In this document: piece after piece, positions 1 through 9,567 of the stretch
How the letters are laid out: each line of letters starts with the position of its first letter
How positions within the stretch are numbered: the first letter of the stretch is position 1
From: JABMRP01 sp964444795
GTDB lineage: Bacteria > Planctomycetota > Planctomycetia > Pirellulales > Thermoguttaceae
Direction of reading: 5' to 3'
NCBI GenBank assembly: GCA_964444795.1
Contig: CAYUIQ010000043.1
Location: forward strand, 1-43,564
Length of the DNA stretch: 43,564 nucleotides
Program-made: the position numbers and the translations under genes
The notes under the pieces: model-generated
Told to the model about the DNA's origin: nothing
The model's database searches: none
The model's input: the letters and a program-made list of their open reading frames with translations, nothing else

Positions 1-16
1 GCTTGCCTCAGAACAG

Positions 17-45
17 AAATCCCGCCGGCTTGCCCGGCGGGATTT
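17..45. terminator. Hairpin terminator downstream of the first sulfatase
   Basis: A perfect 12-bp inverted repeat (arms 17-28 and 34-45) with a 5-nt loop starts 11 bases past the sulfatase stop codon. The arms begin and end with A/T runs, so it could work on either strand. For the minus-strand sulfatase it is a plausible intrinsic terminator with a short T run. Confidence 0.75.
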
Positions 46-55
46 GGATACGCAT

Positions 56-1678
56 TCACTTCTTCTTCGGCGGCGTGACCCGGCGGCGACGGCGGACCGT
101 TTCTGGCGGATCGGGGTCGGGGACCTTCAACTCGCGCCGAAGCCGCACTAGTTCGGCCTCCAAATGCTGTTGCACGTCGGCGTATTTGGCATCGCCGAAG
201 ACGCTCTTCAGTTCCTTCGGGTCCGATCCCAGGTCGTACATCTCCCACTCGTCGATCGGCGATGCATCCGAGGTATTGGGGTAGAAGTGGATCAGCTTGT
301 ATCGCCCGTCGGCCACGCCGTAGTGCCGACGCACGCTATGCGCCCCGGGAAACTCGTAATAGTGATAGTAAAACGTCTTCCGCCAGTCGTCCGGGGTGTT
401 GCCTTGCAGGATCGGCACGAAGCTGCGGCCCTGCATGTCGGCAGGAACTTTCGCGCCGACGAGATCCAGGAACGTCTCGGCGAAATCCACGTTCGAGACG
501 ATGTCCTTGTTCGTACTTCCCGGCTTAACGACACCCGGCCAACGCACGATCAGTGGCGTTCGTAGCGATTCCTCGTACATCCACCGCTTGTCGAACCAGT
601 TGTGTTCGCCCAGGTAGAAACCCTGATCCGAACTGTAGATGACCACGGTGTTTTCGGCCAACCCGGTATCGTCCAGGTACTTCAGCACACGCCCGAGATT
701 GTCGTCCACCGCCGCGATACAGCGGAGGTAGTCTTTCATGTATCGTTGGTATTTCCAGCGGACGAGGTCCTTGCCCTGCAAGTTGGCCTGGGCAAAGGCT
801 TCGTTCTTCGGGCCATATGCCTTGTTCCAGGCCGCCGCTTGCTCGGGTGTGAAGTTTCGCGGCGGGGTCAGCTTCAGGTCGTTGGGGTTCATCGTCTTGG
901 CGATCGACATGTCCTGCGTCTTGGCCGCCGTGCCACGTCCCTCGTAGTCGTCGAACAGCGTGTCCGGTTCGGGAATCGTTACGTCGTCGTACTTGTTGAG
1001 CCATTGTGGACCCGGCTGCCAGTTCCGGTGCGGCGCCTTGTGCTGGAACATGAGCATGAACGGCCGGTCCGGATCGCGTTGATCTTTGAGCCAGTCCAGG
1101 GCGAGGTCGGTGATGATGGTGGTCGTATAGCCCGTATGTGCCGTGCGCTGGCCGTTCTTGAGCATCGGCGGATTGTAGTACGGCCCCTGACCGATGAGGA
1201 CTTCCGAATAGTCGTAGCCTTGCGGCTCGGTCGCCAAGTGCCACTTGCCGACAATAGCCGTCTGGTAGCCGGCCTTTTGCAGGAGCTTGGGGAAGGTTTG
1301 CTGGTCGCCGTTGAAGCGGTTTCCGTTGCAGTAGAAACCGTTTAAGTGGCTGTACTTGCCCGTCTGAATGACCGCCCGACAGGGGCCGCAGATCGAGTTG
1401 GTCACGTAACAATTGTCGAACCGCATACCCTCCCGGGCAAGCCGGTCGATGTTGGGCGTTTCGTTCAGCTTGAGGCCGTAGGGGCTGACCGATTGATAGG
1501 CGCTGATCGATTGGTAAGCGTGGTCGTCGCAAAAGACGAAGAGGATGTTGGGGCGTCTTGCTGGGGCCGCGGCGGCTGGACAAGCCATGGCAAGAATCGC
1601 GGCCAGTGAGACGGCCCATCGCATGGTGCGAGCCAGAGACGACTTCGCGGCGAAGCGGAGCAGATGGGTGTGATCCAT
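56..1678 (-). CDS. Secreted sulfatase (formylglycine-dependent, S1 family)
   Basis: This is a type I sulfatase that hydrolyses sulfate esters, probably on a polysaccharide, outside the cytoplasm. The 540-residue product starts at the ATG preceded by GGAAGGA; an upstream in-frame ATG has no comparable site and would bury the signal peptide. A signal peptide covers roughly residues 1-38 and ends in an Ala-rich cleavage region. The alkaline-phosphatase-like fold begins with the metal-binding CDDHA segment near residue 50. The C-x-P-x-R motif (CGPCR, Cys97-Arg101) carries the cysteine that becomes formylglycine. GKWH and SSDQG motifs follow. The C-terminus is a short basic tail. The substrate cannot be told from sequence. 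The gene is divergent from the PQQ-repeat gene. Confidence 0.93.
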   Translation of the reverse strand: MDHTHLLRFAAKSSLARTMRWAVSLAAILAMACPAAAAPARRPNILFVFCDDHAYQSISAYQSVSPYGLKLNETPNIDRLAREGMRFDNCYVTNSICGPCRAVIQTGKYSHLNGFYCNGNRFNGDQQTFPKLLQKAGYQTAIVGKWHLATEPQGYDYSEVLIGQGPYYNPPMLKNGQRTAHTGYTTTIITDLALDWLKDQRDPDRPFMLMFQHKAPHRNWQPGPQWLNKYDDVTIPEPDTLFDDYEGRGTAAKTQDMSIAKTMNPNDLKLTPPRNFTPEQAAAWNKAYGPKNEAFAQANLQGKDLVRWKYQRYMKDYLRCIAAVDDNLGRVLKYLDDTGLAENTVVIYSSDQGFYLGEHNWFDKRWMYEESLRTPLIVRWPGVVKPGSTNKDIVSNVDFAETFLDLVGAKVPADMQGRSFVPILQGNTPDDWRKTFYYHYYEFPGAHSVRRHYGVADGRYKLIHFYPNTSDASPIDEWEMYDLGSDPKELKSVFGDAKYADVQQHLEAELVRLRRELKVPDPDPPETVRRRRRVTPPKKK

Positions 1679-1849
1679 AGATACGTCCTTCCGAGTTTGT
1701 GGGACTACTGCACTCAGGCAACACAGAACACCAGCGATTGTACTCGAAGCCGCCAGGGAATGCCTCTCCAGCAAGACGAGCGCAGCATTGCCCTCGCCTC
1801 ACCCAACGGGGGGTGCGGCGGATTCCGCGTGCCGTGAAGGGGAACGGTT

Positions 1850-1877
1850 TTGACAGCCGGCCGGTCGCGAGTACACT
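1850..1877 (+). promoter_or_regulatory. Sigma-70-type promoter for the PQQ-repeat gene
   Basis: TTGACA at 1850-1855 and TACACT at 1872-1877 are separated by 16 bp. Transcription would start near 1884, about 43 bases before the chosen ATG. This is a prediction from consensus match only. Confidence 0.6.
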
Positions 1878-1926
1878 GACGCTGTCGGGGATTGGCTGAG
1901 TAGACCAGATGCACAAGGGAGATGCG

Positions 1927-3540
1927 ATGAGACAGCTCGGGATGAGACCGGTCGCCATGGCCGCGTGGGAATCACCACGGTTCATGCGGTGCCGGACGTG
2001 GGGCATGATTGCCGTCGCCGTGCTACTCCTCTCGCCCGAGGCAATCGCCGCGGATTGGCCGCAATGGGGTGGAACCAGCGGCAAGAATATGGCGGCCGAC
2101 GAGAAGGCTTTGCCCGAGTCTTTTGTGCCCGGGGCGAAGGATACAAAGACCGGCACCATCAAGATGGAGACCGCCACGAACGTGCGGTGGGCGCGCAAGG
2201 CCTGTCAGAGCACTTACTCCACGCCCGTGATCGCCGGCGGCAAGGTCTTTCTTTGCGGTTATGAAAACCCCGGCGGAATCATCGCTTGTATGGACGAGAA
2301 GACGGGGAAGCTCCTCTGGAAATGGCAGGGTGGCCCCGCGGTACACCACTTCGGAATCTGCTCATCGCCCGTGGTCCAGGGGGACCGTCTGTACGTGGTC
2401 AATCAGGGGTGCGTGGTGATGTGTCTGGATGTCCATGGAGAACCGGACGGCCCCGAAAACCGAAAGGCCCGGGTCTTGTGGACGTTTGACATGAAGGACC
2501 GGTTCAAAACCGAACCCGCGGACGTCCATTGCGGATCGTGTGTCATCGACGGCAGTCTGCTTTACGTGCCCACGTCCAACGGCATCGATCCGTTGGGAGA
2601 GAGGCGACATAAGATGTTCGTCTACACCAATGAGGCCGGTTCCAAGAGAGGACGCATCATTGTCGACGACCCGGACGTCTACCGGACCGTCTCACCGGAC
2701 TGTCCGAACGTGGCTGTCTTCGAGAAGGAAACCGGGCGGTTGGTGGCCACGGATGACACGCCGATCGCCGAAAATTTGCTCAAAGGGCAGTGGTCCTCGT
2801 TCTCCGCCGGCGTGGTTGGCGACCGGGGCTTGATATTTTACGGTGGCGGCGACGGGCGATGCTATGCCTTCGAGTCGCTGGCGGCGGCACCGCGGCAACC
2901 GGAGAGACTGAAGACCGTGTGGTTCTTTGACTGCAACCCGGCGGAGTATAAGGTGTTCGGCGATATGCCCCCGATCGTACACTACTATCGGGGCGACACT
3001 CGCTGGGGTGGCACACTGAACGAGAACGACGGGACGTTTGTCGGCACGAGCGAGATCATCGGCACGCCGGTCCTCTACAAGAACCGCATCTACGTGGCGA
3101 TCGGCCGCGATTCTTCGATGGGCCGGGGACGCGGCGCGCTGCAGTGCATCGATGCCACGAAGACGGGTGACATCACCGGCACCGGACGGATCTGGACTTA
3201 TCAGGGGCTCGACCGGACCAGCTCAACGGTGTCCATCGCCGACGGGCTTGTCTACGTTGCCGACGTGGCGGGACGTCTGCATTGTGTCGATGCCGAAACG
3301 GGACACGGATACTGGATTCACGAAACCAACTCCGACCACCTGTTGGGCTCGACCTTGGTGGCGGACGGAAAGGTCTACATGCCTACGCAGAAGGGGCTGT
3401 ATGTCCTGGCGGCCGGCAAAGAGGAGCGGCTACTCGATCGCGTCTACCTGGGTGCGCCGATCCATTCCACCCCGGTGGCGGCCAACGGTACCCTCTACGT
3501 CGTCTCGAGCAAGGGCTGGATTTGGGCTGTTGGCAATTGA
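1927..3540 (+). CDS. Secreted PQQ-repeat (BamB-like) beta-propeller protein
   Basis: The 537-residue product is a beta-propeller with repeated outer strands of the PQQ/BamB type, recurring as short blocks such as 'VYVADVAGRLHCVDAETG' and 'KVYMPTQKGLYVLAAG'. I chose the ATG preceded by AAGGGAG over an ATG 18 bases upstream. Residues 1-41 form a signal peptide with a hydrophobic core ending near AIAADWPQWGG; the WPQWGG opening is common in planctomycete members of this group. No PQQ-dehydrogenase calcium or cofactor residues are recognisable, so it is better read as a structural or binding propeller than as an alcohol dehydrogenase. It has a good promoter of its own and lies divergent from the sulfatase. 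Confidence 0.88.
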   Translation: MRQLGMRPVAMAAWESPRFMRCRTWGMIAVAVLLLSPEAIAADWPQWGGTSGKNMAADEKALPESFVPGAKDTKTGTIKMETATNVRWARKACQSTYSTPVIAGGKVFLCGYENPGGIIACMDEKTGKLLWKWQGGPAVHHFGICSSPVVQGDRLYVVNQGCVVMCLDVHGEPDGPENRKARVLWTFDMKDRFKTEPADVHCGSCVIDGSLLYVPTSNGIDPLGERRHKMFVYTNEAGSKRGRIIVDDPDVYRTVSPDCPNVAVFEKETGRLVATDDTPIAENLLKGQWSSFSAGVVGDRGLIFYGGGDGRCYAFESLAAAPRQPERLKTVWFFDCNPAEYKVFGDMPPIVHYYRGDTRWGGTLNENDGTFVGTSEIIGTPVLYKNRIYVAIGRDSSMGRGRGALQCIDATKTGDITGTGRIWTYQGLDRTSSTVSIADGLVYVADVAGRLHCVDAETGHGYWIHETNSDHLLGSTLVADGKVYMPTQKGLYVLAAGKEERLLDRVYLGAPIHSTPVAANGTLYVVSSKGWIWAVGN

Positions 3541-3572
3541 CCCCAAAGCAGTGCCGTGGTAGGTGTGGCAGC

Positions 3573-4298
3573 CTATTCATTTCCTCGAATACCGTCACCG
3601 CAAGCGTCAGCGTCGGCCTTCTCAAAAATGTAGAAGTCGGCAGAGGACGTGCCTTCTGGTTGTTCGGGGCTAAATGGAAACTCGTTGTCGATCTTCTGGC
3701 GCAGCGTCCATCCAGTTGCCCGTTCCGACACCCAGTCGCGGAAGCATCGGTGGCGCACGTGGGCGGCTGTCTTGCCGCTATCTTGATTGGATGAATAGAC
3801 CACGACGAATCGCCTGGCGGCGTTGAACAGATGGGTCATGTAAAGATCGTAAACCCGATCTTCAACCAAATGATAGATCACGTCCAGCGACAATGCCAAG
3901 TCCGCCGCCAACGCACCGGTCTTGTCCCCGGACACGTCCGGGTCGTAGAGGAAAAAGCTCTTGGTTGGATCATCTTTGAAGCGGTCCGTGCATATCTGAA
4001 TTGCCGTCTTGGATACGTCGAGACCGATGTAAGATGGATACTGTGCCATGGACAGTTGATTGCCATCTCCACAGCCGTACTCGATGACCGACTTTACGTG
4101 ATTATCCCGAACAAACGAGTTGACAACTTCCGCCTTGAACTCCGCGAATTTACCGTAGGAACCGTCACCGGAGTTTCCGCCTCTCCCGTAGCGGCCCTCC
4201 CAGTACCGGCGTGACCCCGGAAAGAGAATAGCCGTGCATTTTCCGTAAAGCCACTGAGCGAACGGAATATGGTAGGCAAGTCGCTTCAATCTCTTCAT
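3573..4298 (-). CDS. Class I SAM-dependent methyltransferase
   Basis: The 241-residue protein has the Rossmann-type SAM motif I (VIEYGCGDGNQL) near residues 70-81, followed by an acidic strand end (YIGLDVS) and a post-motif LSLDVIYHL segment, as in class I methyltransferases acting on small molecules or sugars. The start is the ATG preceded by AGGAAACAGA; a longer reading from 48 bases upstream lacks a site. The N-terminus reads 'LYGKCTAILFPGSRRYWEGRYGRGGNSGDGSYG', a pattern often seen in methyltransferases near glycan clusters. It lies about 800 bases upstream of the glycan operon on the opposite strand. The substrate is unknown. It is convergent with the PQQ-repeat gene, 32 bases apart. Confidence 0.82.
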   Translation of the reverse strand: MKRLKRLAYHIPFAQWLYGKCTAILFPGSRRYWEGRYGRGGNSGDGSYGKFAEFKAEVVNSFVRDNHVKSVIEYGCGDGNQLSMAQYPSYIGLDVSKTAIQICTDRFKDDPTKSFFLYDPDVSGDKTGALAADLALSLDVIYHLVEDRVYDLYMTHLFNAARRFVVVYSSNQDSGKTAAHVRHRCFRDWVSERATGWTLRQKIDNEFPFSPEQPEGTSSADFYIFEKADADACGDGIRGNE

Positions 4299-5078
4299 TT
4301 CTGTTTCCTGGCTTAGGCAAACTGCTTGGCATCGGGGTTGCCCCAACTATCGCCGATGCGGCATCCGAAGTCAAACAGCTCACGGGACCGTCCGGCCTGT
4401 TCAATCGTCGCCCGGCGTAGATACCGGCATGATGAAAGGCTGGCAACTACGGGTGCTTCCGTTGTCGACCTTTGATCGGTCGATGGTGTGGTGATCATGG
4501 TTCTATTCGAGGCATAGGATATCGCGTGCAAGTATGGGTTATTTGGGCTAACTGGCCGGAATGGGTGGACCAAAGAGCCATGAAAGGCCCGTCGCCTGCA
4601 AACGGATCAGATTTCCAAGCCAAATCGCGACTGCGGAATCCGGCGATGGCGAGACGGTGCTACCGTAATTCATTCTTCGAGCGGGTCCGATAGCCCACCC
4701 CCTTGGTTTCTTGCAGGAATTGGCCTTCCCTTGCCGCGACCTTTTTGACATCTTGTCGGCGCGAATTGGCCGAAACCCTGATCTGCGGTCATTTTGCAGC
4801 CGTATGCGCTGGTTCGCGAAACTTAGTTACTTACTTTGGGGGGTACATAGAGAAGCCCAGGTCTCTGGTTTTTGACCAAAGAACCAAGTTCTCATGCGAA
4901 AGCTCCGCAGCGGAGCAGCCACCGCCATTCTCCCGAGTTGTGGCACCAAGTGAAGGCTTAGTGATGAGGTAGTTTCCGCTGGATTTGCTGGATTTCATGG
5001 ACGATAGGGGAGACGCAACCGTCTGGAGATCTGCTCCAGGCTCGATCCCCCCATTCCCGCAAAGGATGAGGTAGATAC
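4299..5078. other. 780-base non-coding interval
   Basis: I see no convincing gene, tRNA or rRNA here. The base composition is more AT-rich than the flanking genes. It holds a 15-base odd palindrome (4902-4916, GCTCCGC either side of an A) and a 6-bp hairpin (5023-5039) about 40 bases before the glycosyltransferase start. A TTGACA at 4745-4750 has no matching -10 box. It presumably carries the divergent promoters for the methyltransferase and the glycan operon. Confidence 0.5.
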
Positions 5079-6155
5079 GTGTCGACAGTCCCGCTACCCT
5101 TCGCGCAGCCAGAGCCCCGACCATCGTCGGCCAACCCGTCTCCGGGTGGAACGCCTACCCCTCTTCGGGTGCATCGACAGGATGAGCAGTCCTTGGTGGT
5201 GATTGTGCCGGCACTGAACGAGAGTCGGACGATTGCCGATGTCGTTCGGCGTATTCCGCGCGAGATCGGCGGCATCCATCAAATCAAGGTCGTGGTGGTC
5301 GACGACGGGTCCAGCGATGGGACGGGTCAACTGGCGACGGCCGAGGGCGCGACGGTGGTGCGTCACTCGCGTCCCAGCGGCGTGGGGACCGCGTTTCAGA
5401 GCGGCTTGCGCAAAGCGTTCGAGTTGGGTGCCGATCTGGTCGTGAACATCGACGGCGACGGGCAGTTCAATCCCGAGGATATCCACAAACTCGTCGCGCC
5501 GATCCTTTCCGGCGAAGCCGACTTTGCCACGGCCTCCCGATTTAAGGACCCGGCGCTGGAGCCCGAGATGCCCCGGCTGAAACGTTGGGGCAATAAACAG
5601 GTGAGTCGACTGATCAGTTGGCTAACCGGCGCGAAATTCGCGGACGTCAGTTGCGGGATGCGTGCCTACAATCGCGAAGCCGCGCTCAACTTGAGCCTGA
5701 TGGAACCGTTTACCTACACGCACGAAGTTTTCCTTCACCTTTCCTGCAAACGCATGAAGATCGTGGAGGTGCCGATCGCGGTGCGCGGTCAACGCGAGTT
5801 TGGCAAGAGCCGCGTCGCGAGCAATCTGTTTCGATACGCCTATCAAACGCTGAGAACCGTATTCCGGTTTTACCGAGACCACTACCCGATGAAGTTCTTC
5901 GGGCGGATCGCCGCGATCTGTCTCGCGGTCGGTGTCCCGTTGCTGACGTTCTTCCTGTGGCACTACTTCAGGACCGGAGCATTCGCGCCGCACAAATGGG
6001 CCGGGTTTTCCGGCGCCGCGCTTGGTGGTTGCGCCATGGCATCGCTCTTCATGGGCCTGTTGGGCGACATGATGAATCGACAGCGGGCCTGCCTGGAGGA
6101 GATTCGTTACTACACGCGGTTTCTCGTGGCTGCCGACCGCGGGAAGAGCAGGTGA
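5079..6155 (+). CDS. GT2 family glycosyltransferase with C-terminal membrane segments
   Basis: A 358-residue GT-A fold glycosyltransferase of the dolichyl-phosphate mannosyltransferase/polyprenyl-phosphate sugar type. The nucleotide-binding region runs from 'VVIVPALNESRTIADVV' (near residue 45) through 'VVVDDGSSDGT' to the DxD-like NIDGDGQF. The C-terminal third has two hydrophobic helices near residues 277-300 and 308-330, which would anchor it in the membrane. It likely transfers a sugar from a nucleotide donor to a lipid phosphate. The start is a GTG preceded by AGGATGAGG; the first 40 residues are Pro-rich and probably disordered. It is the first gene of the envelope-glycan operon and could make the lipid-phosphate sugar donor used by the two GT-C proteins that follow. 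Confidence 0.88.
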   Translation: MSTVPLPFAQPEPRPSSANPSPGGTPTPLRVHRQDEQSLVVIVPALNESRTIADVVRRIPREIGGIHQIKVVVVDDGSSDGTGQLATAEGATVVRHSRPSGVGTAFQSGLRKAFELGADLVVNIDGDGQFNPEDIHKLVAPILSGEADFATASRFKDPALEPEMPRLKRWGNKQVSRLISWLTGAKFADVSCGMRAYNREAALNLSLMEPFTYTHEVFLHLSCKRMKIVEVPIAVRGQREFGKSRVASNLFRYAYQTLRTVFRFYRDHYPMKFFGRIAAICLAVGVPLLTFFLWHYFRTGAFAPHKWAGFSGAALGGCAMASLFMGLLGDMMNRQRACLEEIRYYTRFLVAADRGKSR

Positions 6156-6250
6156 CCGCGACTTTTCGGCGAGCGGGGCGCGACACTCATTGAGCCGCCT
6201 CCGTCTGATCGTACACCACGATTGTTGAAGTGCAGTCAAGGAAGACCGAC

Positions 6251-7930
6251 ATGGCCACCATCGATTCACACCCGAATCAGGCGGGCCGCGCGTTGGCCGT
6301 GCCACGGATCACCGTGCCACGGCTGACGACCGCTGCCCGTCCGTGGTCGTGGGTTGCGGCGGTCGGGGTGGCGGTTTTGTACCTATTGAGCGTCCGCGCG
6401 GCCTGGAACCTCACGCCCGACAGCGCACTGTACCTGATGCTCGGCGAGAATCTCGTCCAGGGCGAGGGCTACACGCTCTGGGGCTATCCCCATGTCCACG
6501 TGCCGCCGGGATACCCGCTGCTGCTGGCCACGCTCACGCGACTTGGCATGGGAAGCAGCTTGGCCTTGAATCTGGCCCAAACCCTGATCGCGTTGGCGGC
6601 CATCGCCTTCTGCTACCGCTGGCTGCGCGAGATGGCCGACCGAAGGCTGGCCGTGGCCGTTTCGGTCGCGGTGGCACTCGGCTACACGTTGTTGTGGGTC
6701 AGTACCTCGCTACTGAGCGACGCACCCTACCTGCTGGCGACCTGGCTCGGATTGTTCTGCTGCGTGCGCGGTCTGCGCGGCGAAGGCGGAAGCGCGTGGC
6801 TGGTACTCGGCGTGGCGGCGCTGATCGCAAGCTGCTGGGTCCGCGTTGCCGGAGTGCCGTTGGCTTTCGGAGCCGCATTGGGTCTGGTGATTCAACCTCG
6901 GCAAGTCTCCCGGAAACGCGTCTGGATCGCCGCCGGCCTTTTGGCCGCCGGCGTTGCGATAACCTTGGGCGGCTTCTATGTTTACTGCCTTCGCGCCCAC
7001 GCCCCCTACGTGTTGCCGAGCTATCTCGATTCGGCCTCGTCGTCGATGGCGTCGCGCAGCGCGGCCGACTGGCTGAGCCGACCGCTGGAGAACTTCCTGC
7101 TAACGGGCTCCGAGTTGTCGCGACTGTTGATCGCGCAGCCGAATCATTCCTTGGGGCTGCTGAACGCCCTGTTTTGGGTGCCGACCCTGTTGGGAGCGTG
7201 GATCCTTGTGCGGCGAAAAGAGTACCTGGGCGTGTGCGTGGTCGGCGTCTACGTGGGCGCGATCTTGATTCACCGTCCCTTGATCGCGCGATACCTTCTG
7301 CCGATCGCTCCGCTGCTGATCCTGTATTTCTGCGAGGGAATGCGTCGCCTCGTCGAGTGGAATCCACTCCTGCGTTGGGCGGCGCCCTATTCCGCCGTTG
7401 CATGTGCCTTGCTCCTGGCTACCGCAAACCTTCCCAAGGATGTCCGCCACGCCAGCCACGCGAGTCAGCCGAACTGCAATGAGAAGCAATGTGAGCAGCG
7501 GGCCTCATTGCGGCAGACGGCCGAGGTGCTCGCGCAACACGCTCGACCGGGCGAGAAGTTCATCAGTTCCGGGTATCAACGAGAGCTTTCCTATCTCAGC
7601 CGGGTGCCTTCGGTTCCGGTGCCCGTACGCCCGCTAGATGCGCAGCCGTTTCAGGCCGAGGATTTCCATCGTTGGCTCACCAGCGGCGTTTCGTTCGCCG
7701 TGGTGGTCGGCGACAGCCCGGAACCGCAATACGACCGCGTGCTGCGAGAGGATGCACTGCTGCAATCGGGTTTCCGGCTGCTTACCCGTCGGGGAGACTT
7801 TCGGATTTACGCCTTGCGCGAGCCCGAGAAGAGAGACTTGTCATCGGACGACACTCGTCGAGCCGGCCCCGTGCAAACGGTTGGCCACGACGCGAGGGAG
7901 GAGCATTGGGTCAAGGAGCAAGGTGGATGA
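6251..7930 (+). CDS. GT-C membrane glycosyltransferase (GT39/ArnT-like), copy 1
   Basis: A 559-residue polytopic membrane protein with about 10-12 hydrophobic helices and a soluble C-terminal third. After the first helix there is an acidic loop reading TPDSALYLMLGENL, then 'GYTLWGYPHVHVPPGYPLLLATL'. This acidic first-loop arrangement is typical of GT-C enzymes that use polyprenyl-phosphate sugars, such as protein O-mannosyltransferase and ArnT. It probably glycosylates a lipid or protein on the outer face of the membrane. I chose the ATG preceded by AAGGAAGA over a GTG 21 bases upstream. Its stop overlaps the start of the next gene (ATGA). The next gene is a clear paralogue, so the pair arose by tandem duplication. 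Confidence 0.82.
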   Translation: MATIDSHPNQAGRALAVPRITVPRLTTAARPWSWVAAVGVAVLYLLSVRAAWNLTPDSALYLMLGENLVQGEGYTLWGYPHVHVPPGYPLLLATLTRLGMGSSLALNLAQTLIALAAIAFCYRWLREMADRRLAVAVSVAVALGYTLLWVSTSLLSDAPYLLATWLGLFCCVRGLRGEGGSAWLVLGVAALIASCWVRVAGVPLAFGAALGLVIQPRQVSRKRVWIAAGLLAAGVAITLGGFYVYCLRAHAPYVLPSYLDSASSSMASRSAADWLSRPLENFLLTGSELSRLLIAQPNHSLGLLNALFWVPTLLGAWILVRRKEYLGVCVVGVYVGAILIHRPLIARYLLPIAPLLILYFCEGMRRLVEWNPLLRWAAPYSAVACALLLATANLPKDVRHASHASQPNCNEKQCEQRASLRQTAEVLAQHARPGEKFISSGYQRELSYLSRVPSVPVPVRPLDAQPFQAEDFHRWLTSGVSFAVVVGDSPEPQYDRVLREDALLQSGFRLLTRRGDFRIYALREPEKRDLSSDDTRRAGPVQTVGHDAREEHWVKEQGG

Positions 7931-9567
7931 GCGGCACGACGTTACCTGTGATTTCCAATTCAGACACGCACGTAATGGAACTCTACGCTCCGCGAGTTTG
8001 GAACGCGCTGAAGTGGCCGGCGGCCCTTGCGGTGTTGGCCTTCTACGCGGTGAGCATTCGCCCCTTCTGGCACCCGATGTCCGACTCGGCCCTCTACTTG
8101 ATGCTGCGAGACAATCTACTGGCCGGCAACGGCTACACGCTTTGGGGACATCCGCACGTCTACGTTCCCCCGGGATTCCCGGCGCTACTGGCTGCCTTGA
8201 AATGGGTGGGGTTGAGCAATCCGTGGCTGGTGAATGTCCTTATCATGGCCATGACCCTGACCGCCTGCTGGCTTGCCTACAAGTCGCTCCGCACGCAAAC
8301 CACGGCCGACTTCGCGCTGTTGATTACGCTCATTGTGGCACTCGGGTCCGTGATGTTGCGCCACTCCACATACGTGCTCAGCGATACACCCTTTATCATG
8401 CTCATCTGGATAGGCATCTACGGCTGCTTGCGCGGTCTGGGGAAAGACAGCAGCGGGCTCTGGCTCACGCTCGGGGCCGTGGCCCTGATCCTCAGTTGCT
8501 GGGTACGCGTGCCGGGACTCTGTCTGGCCGGTGGCGCGGGCATCGGACTTCTGCTCGAGCGCCGCAAGACCATCACGCCCAAGATCTGGATCAACGTGAC
8601 CCTGCTGGCGGTCGGCGTCGTGGCCACGGCCGTATTCTTCTACCTCTACCAGAGAACCGCGCTGGCACACCACGACCTGCCCAGCTACTCCAACATCGAA
8701 GGCAGCCGTTTCACCGGACGCTCGCTGTTGGATTGGATCATCACTCCGTTTCAAAACGGCTATGAAACGTCGCGGCCGCTGGCGATAACCTTCACGGGAC
8801 ACCACTGCTCGGACCTCGGGCCGTTCGTCTTCATCTTCTGGTTCCCGATCGTGATCGGCCTGGCGTTGGCCGTCCGGCGAGGGCAGTATTTCGGGGCTTG
8901 TGTCGTCGTCGGGTACGTCGGCGCCATTCTGGTGCTTCGGCCCATGGTGGACCGCTATCTGCTGCCCGTGGCGCCGTTTCTCTTGCTCTACTTCTTCGAC
9001 GCGATGAGGTTCCTGGTCGCCAAGGTCGTTCCTCACGGATTCCACGCGACTCGAATTGCGCGAGCCCTCGCCATAACCTTCCTCTGCATGCAGATTCCCA
9101 AGGCTTGGGAGGTCCCCCACAAGTTTCTCGCCCCCGACTACCCGGAATTCTATGCCAATCGCTGGCAACCGACGTACGAAACGGCCGAGTACCTCCGTTG
9201 TCATGCCGGGCAGGAAGCACGCTTCGTCAGCAGTCGGCACGAACGGTTGCTTTCCTATCTCAGCGCCGTTCAATCGATTCCGTTGGGTGGCCAGCGGGTG
9301 CATGCTCCCTATGAGGAAGAAGACTTCAACCAGTGGTTGGACCAGGGAGTGCGGTTCGCCGTGGTGGTGCGCAACTTCAGCCAAACCTATTACGTGAACG
9401 TTCTGACCTACGAGTACCTCGACGGCCGGGAAGACTTCAAGGTCGTCCACGAGAGCGGGCAGTATCGAATCTACGAGTATGTCCCCGCTCGTGCCGGCGA
9501 CGCGCGAATCGCGTCGCGAGCGGCGGCTGGTCACGGAGCCGACACGGAGGCCAACACGATCCAATGA
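7927..9567 (+). CDS. GT-C membrane glycosyltransferase (GT39/ArnT-like), copy 2
   Basis: A 546-residue polytopic membrane protein paralogous to the preceding gene. The shared blocks are SDSALYLMLRDNL, GYTLWGHPHVYVPPGFPALLAAL near residues 50-90, and near the C-terminus a matching 'RFVSSRHERLLSYLSAV' and 'FAVVVRNFS'. Copy 1 has the equivalents KFISSGYQRELSYLSRV and FAVVVGDS. The start ATG overlaps the upstream stop by 4 bases (ATGA) and lies after AAGGAGCAAGG, so translation is probably coupled. A longer in-frame reading back to 7672 is only overlap with copy 1. The two enzymes could add two different sugars or act on two acceptors; sequence alone does not tell which. Confidence 0.83.
   Translation: MSGTTLPVISNSDTHVMELYAPRVWNALKWPAALAVLAFYAVSIRPFWHPMSDSALYLMLRDNLLAGNGYTLWGHPHVYVPPGFPALLAALKWVGLSNPWLVNVLIMAMTLTACWLAYKSLRTQTTADFALLITLIVALGSVMLRHSTYVLSDTPFIMLIWIGIYGCLRGLGKDSSGLWLTLGAVALILSCWVRVPGLCLAGGAGIGLLLERRKTITPKIWINVTLLAVGVVATAVFFYLYQRTALAHHDLPSYSNIEGSRFTGRSLLDWIITPFQNGYETSRPLAITFTGHHCSDLGPFVFIFWFPIVIGLALAVRRGQYFGACVVVGYVGAILVLRPMVDRYLLPVAPFLLLYFFDAMRFLVAKVVPHGFHATRIARALAITFLCMQIPKAWEVPHKFLAPDYPEFYANRWQPTYETAEYLRCHAGQEARFVSSRHERLLSYLSAVQSIPLGGQRVHAPYEEEDFNQWLDQGVRFAVVVRNFSQTYYVNVLTYEYLDGREDFKVVHESGQYRIYEYVPARAGDARIASRAAAGHGADTEANTIQ

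Noticed and set aside
525..2198. A 557-codon minus-strand frame across the first sulfatase and the start of the PQQ gene
   Set aside because: It overlaps two genes with clear motifs and promoters, and its own translation is Arg/Gly/Pro-rich with no family pattern.
4745..4750. TTGACA as the -35 of a promoter for the GT2 operon
   Set aside because: No acceptable -10 sequence lies 15-19 bases downstream.
8185..9564. A 459-codon minus-strand frame across GT-C copy 2
   Set aside because: It is antisense to a membrane protein with clear paralogy to its neighbour. The translation is a charged shadow of hydrophobic codons.
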